Shown here: positions 42,223-52,458 of the stretch, piece by piece
Numbering within the stretch: position 1 is the stretch's first letter
How the letters are laid out: each line of letters starts with the position of its first letter
From: Turbatrix aceti
Lineage: Eukaryota > Nematoda > Chromadorea > Rhabditida > Panagrolaimidae
Length of the DNA: 64,000 bases
Direction: 5' to 3'
Assembly (NCBI GenBank): GCA_963969345.1
Contig: OZ017766.1
Location: 868,001 to 932,000, forward strand
Translations under genes and position numbers: made by a program
Notes under the pieces: model-generated
What the model was told of the DNA's origin: nothing
What the model saw: only the letters and a program-made list of their open reading frames with translations
Databases searched by the model: none

Positions 42223-45200
42223 ATGGGCCTAACCTCTGATTACCAGAAATTTCTGCCGGCAGGATTCTGCAATGCCGTGGCCTCAAGCAACGGAGCGGTG
42301 CAGGCCTTGGACAATGTCACTTGCATTGCCTCGGTCTGCGAAAATGCGAACATATACAACGTACGCACCGGCGAGATTGTTGGTTTTCTTCTTTTCCGCC
42401 TTCTCTTTATTGCGGGTCTTTTTCAGGTTGATAGCGTTTCTCGGGATAACCACCAGGTTACGACGATTCTGCTGAGTCCGAATAAGCGGTACCTAGCAGT
42501 CGGCTACGATGACGGCGACGTTCATCTCTTTGACCGCGAGACTCACTCCAAGGCGGAGCCCGTCATTTTCTCCGGGCACAAGCGAGGCGTGAACACTCTG
42601 GCTTTCAGCCATGATGGATTTTCTCTCGCCTCCGGGGGCAAGGTGGGTGGTCCGGGAATTTACGGCAGAAGGTACTGTCATTTCAGGATTCCGTGATCAT
42701 CGTCTGGGATATTTTGAACGAGATGGGCAAATTCCGGCTCAACGGGCACATGAACTCGGTTACACAGCTGCAGTTTACGCGCGACGACAAGTACTTGGTT
42801 TCGACGTCAGTTTTGTGGTCTAAAGTGCAGTTTTGGTTTGACCGTCGATGTGTTTTAGCTCGAAGGACACGACGGTCAAGTTCTGGAACCTGTCGACTCA
42901 GTCCTGCTTCTACGTCATCTCGGACAGCACTAGCGAGCTCTACGGCTTCGCCTTGGTCAAGCAGGACCGGCTCCTCGTCCTTGGATGCGCCGAGATCGAG
43001 CTCATCGTTTACGAACTCACCTGGCTGGCCGGTGCTGACCTGGAGGAGGAAAAACCCGACGCGCCGGCTGCGAAGGCCAGCAAGTGCCTGCCCGGGGCTG
43101 TTCATCTCGACGAGGACGCCGATCAGGGCAACGTGAGTTGTGTCTTTTTTATTTTTGCCTCTGACGCCGTTTTTCAGACAATCGTCCGCTCCCGGCGCCG
43201 GGGAACGCTCCTTCGACAAGCCAGGGGCCGGGCGCTGCAGCTCAAAGTCACGAAGGACGAATTCATCCTCATGGTGCTGGGTGGCGATCGGATCATGGAC
43301 GTCTACCGCATCTACACCGAGGAGGACGCCGAAAGGAGGTTCGCCAAGAAGGTGAGGAAGGTCCTGAAGCGAAAAGCTGCTGAAGGCGGTCCGGCCGACG
43401 ACGGCGTCGAGGCGGAGATCTCGCAGGACGTCACCTCTCTGGTGGCCAGGATCGGCGATTACAGGACGGAGGCCAAGATCAAGTGGATCGACGTCGTCAA
43501 CCGGTTCGTGGATCGCGAGGGCGCACGGACCTACTCGGTGAGTCGTCCGAGTTTTGCACTCCGGGAGACAGCCGGTTCTTGCAGGTGTACTGCCTCATGC
43601 TGGACAACACCGTCCAGCGCATCTCGCTCTCCGTCGACTTCACGTCCAACGAGGTCTACTGCCGGCTCGCGAACACCCTCGACAAGCGGGGGCATCGCGA
43701 GGACGTCCGCTGTCTGGCGATGGCGCACGACAACAACACGTTTGTCTCCGGCGCGGGCGACTCGGCGATCGTGTGGAGTCTCCAGACGCTGCTACCCAGG
43801 AACCGGCTGGTCGCAGATGGCCTGCGCGACCTGACGGCCGCGTTCTACGTCCCCGGCAACCGGTACGTCGTCTTCGGATCCAAGGCCGGGGTTTTGTACG
43901 TCTTTGACCTCACTGATTGCTCCCTGGTCTCGGAAACCAAGGCCCACGAGGGGGCCATCTGGTCGATGGCCGGGCTGCCGGAGCAGGATGGCTTCGTCAC
44001 CGGCGGCTCCGACAAGCAGGCTTGCTTTTGGGAGTACAAAGTCGTCGTGGAGATCGGAGTGTGAGTTTCGCGGCATTCTGGGGCACTCGTTTTAGGTTCG
44101 TGTTTTCAGCCAAGTTCTCCGGATCAAAAACACCCGCAGCCTGGAACTCGAGGACGAGATCCTGTGCGTCGCCGTCAGTCCGAACTGCAAGTTCGTCGTC
44201 CTGGGCCTGCTCGACTTCACGGCCAAGGTGCACTACGTCGACTCTCTCAAGTTCTTCCTCTCGCTCTACGGCCATTCGCTCCCCGTCATGTGCGTCGACG
44301 TCGATGACGTGAGTCTGCCGAACGCGCAACCCTGCGAATTGCTCCCGATTTCAGGAGTCGAGGCTCGTCGTCACCGGGTCCTCCGACAAGGGCTGCAAGA
44401 TCTGGGGGCTCGACTTTGGCGACTGCCACAAGTCGCTCTACGGCCACTCGGACGCCGTGACAGCCGTCAAATTCGGCCGGACTACGGAGGAAAAGCTCTT
44501 TTTCTCCGCCAGCAAGGACGGCACCGTTGTCATGTGGGACGCGGTCAGGTTTCACAAGATCCAGGTCCTCGAGGGTCACTTTGCCGATGTTCGCGCCCTG
44601 GCCATCACGAGCACCGGGTCCACGCTGATTTCGGCGGCCGCGGACAAGTCCATCCGGGTCTGGGACCAGTCGGAGGAACTCGTCGTCCTGGAAGAGAGGG
44701 ACCAGGCCGACATCGAACGGGAGTACCTCGCCAAGATGATCGACGCCGAAGACGTGGTCCCGGGCGAAGCCAGCGAGGCGGAAGCGCAGATGGCGGCGAA
44801 AAAGTCCCTCGAGACCATCAAGGGCACGGAACTCATCATGGAGGCTGTCGACGTCGCCCGTGCGCAGCGCAAGCTCGAGGCGGTCTCTCTGGAGCACCCG
44901 CTGATCACGGCCTACAAGTCCGCGTCCCTCGACCACTTCCTGCTGGACGCCGTCGCCCGCGTGCCGTCGACGCACCTCGAGAAGAGCCTTGTCGCCGTGC
45001 CCTTTGACTACGTCCGGGACGTGATCGCCGCACTCACGGCCTGCGTGCGGAAGCAGTACAGACTGGAACTCGCGGTGAGAGTCATCCTTTTTCTCTTCAA
45101 GGTCCACCACACGTACGTCGCGCAGTCGAGAGAACTCTTCGTGCAGATGGACCAGATCCGAGTCCACGTTCCCGACAAAGTGACCGCCGTCAAGAAACTC

Positions 45201-45344
45201 GTCGCGTTCAACGCCGCTGCGCTGAGACTGCTCAAGCTCGGACTGGAAGAGCGCGACAATATCCAAATTTTCAAGGATGTCAGCGAGGTTGAAAAGACTG
45301 CGCAGCGCGGCGGCAGGAGGGCACTCGTCAGAAGAGCGGCGTGA
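42223..45344 (+). CDS. WDR3 / UTP12 (DIP2), U3 snoRNP WD40 protein
   Basis: Eight exons: 42223-42378, 42427-42642, 42687-42805, 42859-43132, 43178-43537, 43585-44060, 44110-44308 and 44355-45344. The phases match throughout, giving 929 residues (human WDR3 has 943). Two WD40 propellers are visible (for example SGGKDSVIIVWDILNE, then STSKDTTVKFWNLST; later TGSSDKGCKIWGLDFGD and SASKDGTVVMWDAVRF). The Utp12 C-domain follows (VVPGEASEAEAQMAAKKSLE, then SLVAVPFDYVRDVIAAL). The protein belongs to the UTP-B subcomplex of the nucleolar SSU processome, which processes 18S rRNA. Exons 4-8 are far richer in G and C, with C/G-ending codons, than any other gene here. Exon 3 uses a GTCAGT donor, and the first intron is 48 nt and open in frame. 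AATAAA at 45372-45377. Confidence 0.92.
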
Positions 45345-45905
45345 AAAAGTTGATGTTGTTGGTTTTTTGAAAATAAATTTTTTATGTTAAATGCGGTAGT
45401 TTAAAAAAATGGAACCAGAATATTTATTTTGTTTTGATTTTATTTGCATACTGTTTAAGAGACAGTCCACGACAGAATTTAGGAACAAGGGGGAGACGAG
45501 GACAAGACTTTTTTACACTTTCAAATATTTTAAGTCAGAATTGTTCCCCACCTCTAAAAACCTCTATTCCCGCCAAACACAGATTTTAAAAAAAATCGGA
45601 TTCTGCAGTTTTGGCTTCTGAAATTTTTTCGACAAAAATCAATGCCACGGGCTTTATTTATGAGAAAAAAAGCTGAAAATTTTTTCCTGGGGGTTTTGAG
45701 GGACGGGGAACACGAAGTCGTATTCAGATTTTTTTTATCGTTACGGTAGGTGCCAATTTTAGGCTAAATTGTTTGGTTTTTTGAGCACCACAAGTTGGGT
45801 TTTCAGAGGTGGATGGATACATTGGCATAGCCTATCTTTTTGTATCCACCGTGTTCTGACGCCTCTTAATGATGTATAACACAAAATTTGCCAGATACCC
45901 TAAAG

Positions 45906-46251
45906 CAGGGTGGCGAAGAGGGAATTCCCATGGGAGTCCCATGGGAAATATCCCGGGATTCCCATCTATCACGGGATAATTCCCCACGAAATTTTGAATT
46001 TCGCCTAAAATAACACCGTTATTTTACGCAGGCGCGTGTTTTTTTCTTTCCGATAAGGGAAATTATTTTATTTTCATTGTTAATTTTATTACATTAATAA
46101 AATAAGTGTGTTTTTGGATATCTTTTTTGTATGAACATGTACTTTTTTAAACGTACCAAAAAATATCCCCGAAGATTTCCGTGGGACTCCCATGGGAATC
46201 CCATGGGATAATTCCCCTATTTCTAATTCCCATGGGAGTTTCGCCACCCTG
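45906..46251. mobile_element. hAT-type MITE (CAGGGTGGCGA family), 346 bp, TSD CCCTAAAG
   Basis: Tips CAGGGTGGCGAAG and TTTCGCCACCCTG are flanked by exact 8-bp repeats ccctaaag (45898-45905, 46252-46259). The right arm of the host foldback carries a single ccctaaag at the matching place (reverse complement around 49368-49375), which is the pre-insertion site. Subterminal repeats are CCCATGGGA-type palindromes. Related to the MITE at 6296-6765. Confidence 0.92.
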
Positions 46252-46550
46252 CCCTAAAGTTGTCATCCATGGGCTTTTATGGTGCGCACTAGTGTTTGGC
46301 TGATATCAAGTTTTGCCTGATATCAGAGTCTGATACTGATAATGATATCAGTATCAGTATCAATCAGGATAAGATTTGGTATCAGGATGATATCAGTATG
46401 ACATCATGATATCGATTTTTCGTCAAAATATGCTTTAAAATACCGTTTTTTTGCCATTTGCTCACAATTGATGTAAAAAATACTCATTTTTATGTATCCG
46501 AGTAAAGCCATCCTCTATATTTTAATATTTAAAAACCGTTTTACTCTCAT

Positions 46551-48385
46551 TTGAAAATGCGGCCCGTTTTTGACCACTGTACATTTTGTTCTATTCGCCC
46601 AATCGCCAACTCCCTGGCAGGTCCAGTACAACACCTTCTAAATTCCATCGCCACAACAGGGGTCGTTCCTGAGAAGTTTGCCTTCTCAGACACCATTTTG
46701 CTGTTCAAGAAGGGAGACGCAGCAAAGATCGAGAATTACCGCCCGATTTCCCTGCTGTCGTCGCTGTACAAAGCTGCTACCAAGGTCCTCAAGAACCGCG
46801 TGCAACGGCAATGCGACGAAGCCATCGCCATCCCACCGGAGCAAGCAGGGTTTCGAAAGAAACTATCGACGACCACGCAGATCCACGCGCTCAACATGAT
46901 GGCCGAAAAGTGCGGAGAATATCAACTCCCGCTCTACGCCGTCTTCGTCGACTTCCGCAAGGCCTTCGACACCATCTCGTACAACGCCATCTGGCGTGCA
47001 CTGCGTGAAATTGGTGTCGAAGAGCCAGTAGTCCAGTTCATCCAGCTTCTCTACGCCAACAGCAGCTCTGCTGTACGTGTCGGGGACATCGCTGCCTGCT
47101 TTGCCACTCAAAGAGGTGTTCGCCAGGGAGACTCGCTCTCTCCGCTCCTCTTCATCCTCGTCCTCCAGTCCGTGCTCAATAACATTGACTGGTCAAATCG
47201 AGGATTCAAAATCGGCAGGCACCGACTCAGCTACCTTGCGTACGCCGACGACATTGCGCTCCTGGCCCCAGACGCTCCCACTGCTCAAGCCATGTTACAG
47301 GACCTGGCCGACGAAGCTCTCTTAGTCGGTTTGGAAATCAATGTCGGCAAGACTAAGTGGATGAGCAACTCAAAGGACGACGCAGCGATTATCCTGAACG
47401 GTCTACCGGTCGAGAGAGTTACGGAGTTTGTCTACCTTGGACAGCTTTTCTCATGGCCAAGAGACCACAAGAAGGAAATCGTCAAACGAATTTCGGCAGG
47501 ACGAAAAGCGTATTTCAAGTACCGCGACTTCCTGCGCTCACGCCAAGTCAAAATGGGGCTGAAACGGCGACTCATCGAGCAGTGCATCAAGCCAGCAGTC
47601 CTCTACGGCTGCGAAACCTGGGCACTCACCGACGCCGCCGCCGAAACCCTTCAAAGGGGTCAACGTCGTCTTGAACGTGCCATCCTCGAGGTGCGTTTGA
47701 GCGACGAGATCCCCTCCGCGGCCATCCGAAAGCGCACCAAGCTCAAGGACTGGTTCGAAAGCGCTCGACTCCGGAAGCTGAAGTTCGCCAAATCGCTCGC
47801 GCGCTCGCGACGACCGACGACGACAACTGGGCAGTTCGACTGTCAGACTGGCGCCCTACCGACGACCAGTGTAACATCGCCTTCGCCTTCATCGCCCCCG
47901 GAGGCGCCTTCAGATCGCCTTCGCCTCCGGAGGCGAAGGCGAAGGCGAAGGCAAAAAATTGATCGCCTCCAATTGCCTTCGCCTCCATCGCCTTCAGACC
48001 TTTACAATTTTGAACAAAAAATTTGAATGGCTTTAAATTCTAACCACAAATAGTCAAAAAACAGTTTTACCACTTTATTTAATGGAATTAAAAGCCTTCT
48101 ATTATCATAATTTCGCTTTCTGCTATGATTTTGTAAGAGAAAATTTGAGATTTGACACCAAAGGCGCCTCTGATCGCCTCCGTCTCTGGAGGCGCCTTCA
48201 TCGCCTTCACCTTCGCCTCCGGAGGCGAAGGCAATAATTTTGGTTTGCGTTACACTGCCGACGACTACGACAAAGCCAAGCGACCGCCTGGACGACCTCG
48301 TAGGCGCTGGACCGACGCCCTCGCCAACGAGTATTACAAGGCCCCGGCAAAAGACTTTGACTATAGACGAGTGATTTTCCTTTGA
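46551..48385 (+). pseudogene. LINE reverse transcriptase, 5'-truncated, frameshifted and split by a MITE
   Basis: The frame from 46551 encodes a full RT core: YRPISLLSSLYK, VFVDFRKAFDTISY, RQGDSLSPLLF, LAYADDIALLAP (catalytic YADD) and the thumb. The endonuclease domain expected upstream is absent. A one-base frame change occurs near 47800. The MITE 47867-48257 then separates the C-terminal part, which ends at 48385 (GRPRRRWTDALANEYY). The ORF's Arg-rich run before 48020 is MITE sequence. Its 3' end differs from the LINE tails at 24.6, 38.9 and 57.8 kb, so it is a second LINE family. Confidence 0.88.
47867..48257. mobile_element. hAT-type MITE (CAGTGTAAC family), 391 bp, TSD CCGACGAC
   Basis: Tips CAGTGTAAC and GTTACACTG are flanked by exact 8-bp repeats ccgacgac (47859-47866, 48258-48265). 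It is nearly identical to 9996-10398 and in the same orientation. It interrupts the LINE C-terminal region and is the innermost layer of the nest. Confidence 0.93.
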
Positions 48386-49765
48386 TGTGCCCCTCTTCGT
48401 ACGATATCCCAGTGATACTTTGTTATCCCGTGTGTACGAGTAAGAGATATAAATTGAAAAATCTCTTACTCGTTTTCGACCGCTCCTGAAATCGCTCCGC
48501 TTCTGAGCGGAGGCAGAGCAAGCGATAAAAGAACGAAAAAAATATAAAGCGGGAGTGGAGCCAACTGCATAAAAAAAAATAGGTGCGCGAGCGTACATAA
48601 TTTAGAAAAAAAAGGAGCGAGGAGAGCGGTACAAAAAGTCAAAATAGAAAACCCTATGTGCAACGCAATTTTTAGTGTTTTTTGCAGTGCATAAACGTAA
48701 AGAAACAAAAACTATAGCTTTTTTGGACGACAAAATGATAAATTTGTTCCAAAAAATTTTTTTTGGGGTTAATTATATTGGTGATATCACGATATCATTC
48801 TGATATCATCCTGATATGTATCAGTATCATATCATGATAGTGTTTGCAACTATCACTATCATATCATGATGGCAAAAAAATGGTATCAGCCAAACACTAG
48901 TGCGCACTCAAGAAAACGCGCGATTTTCGCTTCGAGTGAGTGTGCGCTGCGCGCGTGAAAATGGAATCATGTTCAATAAAAGGCCCTGAAGCCAATTTTT
49001 GTTTTTTATGCTCGCGATCACATTCGTAGACTTTAGCATGTCCCAAAGATTGATTCTAACATTTCAGGCTTTTTATCTGACAATATTGGGCACCGCCACA
49101 GGCATTGAAAAAACATGAAACTTTCAAACACTGTAACTTTGTGCACAATTATCCGATAAAAAGCTCAACTAGCTTAAAGTGATATTTGGGACATGTCAAA
49201 GCTTACCAAAGTGACCGCGAGCATGAAAAACAAAAATTGGCTTCAGGGCCTTTTATTGAACATGCCTTCTTTTATGCGCGCGCACGCTCACTCGAAGCGA
49301 AAAAGTGGATTTTTGCGCGCGTTTTCTCGAGTGCGCACCATTTTATATAAAATCCCTTGGATGACAACTTTAGGGTACCTGGCAAATTTTGTGTTATACA
49401 TCATTCGAGGCGTCAGAACATGGGAAAAAAGATAGGCTATGCCACTGTATTCACCTCTGAAAACCCAACCTGTGGTGGCCAAAAAACCAAAAAAATTAAT
49501 CTAAAATTGGCACTTACCGTAACGATAAAAAAAATCTGAATACGACTTCGTGTTCCCCGTCTCTCAAAACCCCCATAAAAAAATTTTCAGCTTTTTTTCT
49601 CACAAATAAAGCCCGTGGCATTGATTTTTGTCGAAAACTTCCAGAAGCCAAAACTACAGAATCCGATTTTTTTTTAAATCTGTGTTTGGCGGGAATAGAG
49701 GTTTTCAGAGGTGGGGAACAATTCTGGCTCAAAAAATAAAAAGTTGTAAAAACGTAGCTTGCGAT

Positions 49766-50357
49766 CATCCAAAAAGTTGAGCCGCCCCAAGGTGTTGCAT
49801 TTGGATAGCTCATTTTTGCTGCTTACCTCCTGCCAATGTAAATTTTCGATTCTGCGTAGCACAAGCTGCGCAAAATAATCTGCGACTATTTGGACAACTT
49901 ATTTTGTTCAAAAATAGGCAGTGAATTGTTTTCAAAAAAATAATACTGCAGGTTTCCAGACTTGCTTATTTTGCTTATTTTCGACATTAGGGGGGGGGAA
50001 ATAACCCGCATGTAAAATTTTTGCAATGAAATAAGTTTTTTCGCACCAGGTGATAGCAGTTTTGTTACAGCTTTATTTATTATTAACCAAAAGTCGTTTT
50101 TTTGCAAGTGGCATTTAGAAGAAATCTGCCATTAGTCACAGGTGCCATCGCAGCGCAACAAATCTTGTGACCAAAATTTGTTGCTTGACATCTACTTTGC
50201 AATGCACATACACTAATGCTAAGTATTAGTGAAAACGATCTGTTGCAGAATATTAAAAACCTGTACTCACCAAAATAAACACGAGGCATAACACATTCTC
50301 AAATGGTAAGGGGATGGTGACGACAAAGCTATGATTTAACCGCTTGCAAAACTAAAA
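49766..50357. other. intergenic, nothing recognised
   Basis: 3' flank of the receptor gene, no supported ORF. Confidence 0.4.
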
Positions 50358-51413
50358 TTACGTGATTGTAGACTGAAGAGTATGTACTTTATTGAATTTC
50401 CAAGAGCCGGTTATGCATACTCTGTACGGCTTGATGGTACAAATCTTGACGATTGGATAGATAGCCGGCATGAGGTGTTTTGAAATCTGGAACCACACCC
50501 CGATGCTTTTGTACACAATGCTTTGGTCCGTGAACGACAGGTATCGAGCGAACCTTGGTATCATGACTCCACACAGAGGAATCGCTGCCTCCACTGTCAT
50601 AATAATTGTGAACTCCCGATGAATGCTCCTGATTGTCGGGTACGCTTTCAGCGTTTTTAACCGCCAGTACACAATTATGCCTGTGATTATAATTATAGCG
50701 TAGGAGTACGACATGACTACGGTAGATGCTTGAGTGTTAATAAGGGCTATGGGTATGCCGAATGATCGGGGATCGTAAAGATCGCTGTAGTTTGCCTGCA
50801 TGTCCGCGTGAAAGACCAGCTGCACTTCGGGTTGCTGGAATAGGGGGTACTGGGGAGCTCCCAGGACTGCAAAGATTGGAACGGCACTGGCAATAATGAC
50901 GCCGATGAGAACGAAGGTATGCATGGTGATATCGAACATGACGAAGAAAAATCGGTAGACAAACTGAATAGTTACGCTGTTGATGGAGAGGAAATTGGTC
51001 GCGAGGTGAATGTTGCCGACGATGAAGACAGCCCTGCCAGACCATGTGCAAAACATGCCGTCGGCGTATTCTACGTACCATTTGCCTGCTAGCTTGCTGT
51101 CCTGCAAAGCAATGTACTGTAAACTTTTGAGAATGGCTATCCGGAGAATAGCGGAACTTACAAAAAATATGAAGCAATTAACAATGGAAGTAACCCAGTC
51201 GTGAATGCAGCCGTAGTAGAGCACCTTCTTGTATCCTGCCATACCCGGGGTACTCCGATTCGCAATGAACCACAGCATAGCCACGTTGAGAAGCACGGAT
51301 ATGGGACTCACTATTGTGTAGTACCACCAGTACACGGCGGTTACCATCTTGCTTTTCTGACATACATATATCTGACGCCAAGGGTTTTTATGTCTCTGGG
51401 GTAAACCAGACAT
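50358..51413 (-). CDS. serpentine chemoreceptor (STR-superfamily-like)
   Basis: The whole span is open (351 codons). I prefer two exons, 51162-51413 and 50358-51101, with a 60-nt intron (GTAAGT to ctttgcag) that happens to keep frame, giving 331 residues. Removing it makes the TM2-TM3 spacing match the receptor at 12286. Features: WYYTIVSPISVLLNVAMLWFI (TM1), FLSINSVTIQFVYRFFFV (TM3 with the YRFF motif), AYSYAIIIITGIIVYW-like TM5 (MSYSYAIIIITGIIVYW) and a TM7 ending YPIVKICTIKPYR. Probably chemosensory by family resemblance. Confidence 0.8.
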   Translation of the reverse strand: MSGLPQRHKNPWRQIYVCQKSKMVTAVYWWYYTIVSPISVLLNVAMLWFIANRSTPGMAGYKKVLYYGCIHDWVTSIVNCFIFFVSSAILRIAILKSLQYIALQDSKLAGKWYVEYADGMFCTWSGRAVFIVGNIHLATNFLSINSVTIQFVYRFFFVMFDITMHTFVLIGVIIASAVPIFAVLGAPQYPLFQQPEVQLVFHADMQANYSDLYDPRSFGIPIALINTQASTVVMSYSYAIIIITGIIVYWRLKTLKAYPTIRSIHREFTIIMTVEAAIPLCGVMIPRFARYLSFTDQSIVYKSIGVWFQISKHLMPAIYPIVKICTIKPYRVCITGSWKFNKVHTLQSTIT

Positions 51414-51529
51414 GCTTTCCTAATATAAAGTGCCTCAATGAATAGGTATGCCATGCAATTATCATACATAAATGTTTCATGCGCTTTTGTTTTTAACACA
51501 ACAAGTTGTTATAAGGTTGTCAACAAGCC

Positions 51530-52060
51530 AGGCGGGCCCTTCGGGCCCTGAATGCCAAAAACGCATAAAAAACGCTAGAAAATGCAAAAAAATGCTAGAA
51601 AAATGCTAAAAAAATGCAAAAAGATGCTAGGAAAATGCCAAAAAACGCACAAAAATGCTAGAAAAATGCCGAAAACGCTCTATAATGCCGAAAAAAACGC
51701 ACAAAAATGCCTAAAAACGCCGAAAACGCTAATATATGCTTTAAAATGCCTACAAACGCCCAAAAAATGCTTAAAGCATGCCAAAAACGCTTATGTACGC
51801 CTGAAAATGCTAATAAATGCTTTAAAATGTCCCAACGAACGCTCAAAAAACGCCTAAAAACACCCTAGAATGCCAAAAAACGAAAAATGCTAAAAAAAAT
51901 GCTAAAAAAAGCCGAAAACGCAAAATAAATGCTAGAAAAATGCAAAAAAAAATGCAAGACAATGCTAAAAAAAATGCTAAAAACGCCCTAAAATGCCAAA
52001 AAACGCCCTATAATGCCAAAAAAAACGCCTAAAAATGCTCAAAATGAATGCAGACGCAGC
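51530..52060. repeat. degenerate 9-12-bp repeat array (aaaaATGCy / aaaaACGCy)
   Basis: About 45 imperfect copies of aaaatgct / aaaacgcc. The array begins with the 41-bp hairpin segment shared with 2772-2812. The ORFs within it (Lys/Asn/Cys-rich) are artefacts. Confidence 0.85.
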
Positions 52061-52129
52061 GCACTCGCACGCAACGCAAGCGAAAATGAACGCACGTTGC
52101 ATGACACGTCACGACGGACGCACATAAAA

Positions 52130-52458
52130 GCAAATGGAAGCGTTCATTTTCGGATGTTTTTGGCATTTTTAACAACTTTGTCGGCGGTTAGCATCAAAAC
52201 GGTATACATCTTTGCAATCGTCTCGTCGACGCCGAGCGATTGATCCTACTCCCGTGTCTCGGAGGCACCATTTGTTAAGACACAAATTCGGGTGTTTTTG
52301 GCATTTTTAACAACTTTGTCGGCGGTTAGCCTCAAAACGGTATACATCATTGCAATCGTCTCGTCGCCGCCGATCTATTGATCCTACTCCCGTGTCTAGG
52401 AGGCACCATTTGCGTAGACACAAATATATGGACACAGTTGCTTTGGAAGTAAGTAACA
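52130..52458. repeat. tandem duplicate of a ~134-bp block
   Basis: tttttggcatttttaacaactttgtcggcggttagc occurs at about 52158 and 52292, each followed by cggtatacatc, gcaatcgtctcgtcg and gatcctactcccgtgtct. A related version recurs in the 53.3-kb and 55.4-kb blocks. Confidence 0.75.

Larger units (their letters stand above)
46290..48899. mobile_element. hAT-like element (TAGTGTTTGGC family) carrying an RT fragment, TSD GTGCGCAC
   Basis: Tips TAGTGTTTGGCTGATATCA and TGGTATCAGCCAAACACTA are flanked by exact 8-bp repeats gtgcgcac (46282-46289, 48900-48907). The intact site gtgcgcac is present once in the right arm of the surrounding foldback. Subterminal arrays of tgatatcagtatca lie at both ends (46300-46420, 48780-48890). 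The interior holds a LINE reverse transcriptase rather than a transposase. Confidence 0.88.
45455..49765. mobile_element. foldback element enlarged by nested insertions
   Basis: Left arm: 45455-45905, 46252-46289 and 48908 to about 49090. Right arm: about 49130-49765 in inverse order. Shared landmarks include gaattgttccccacctct, ggcgggaatagaggtttt, aagtcgtattcagatttttt, gatgtataacacaaaatttgccag and gcgcgcgttttctcgagtgcgcacc. The left end ttaagagacag resembles ttaagacggag of the 7072 element; the right tip is eroded. Two insertions interrupt the left arm, and the right arm preserves both empty sites. Confidence 0.85.

Noticed and set aside
47867..48020. Poly-Arg C-terminus of the reverse transcriptase ORF
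   Set aside because: It is MITE DNA read in frame; the RT's own C-terminal segment resumes after 48265.
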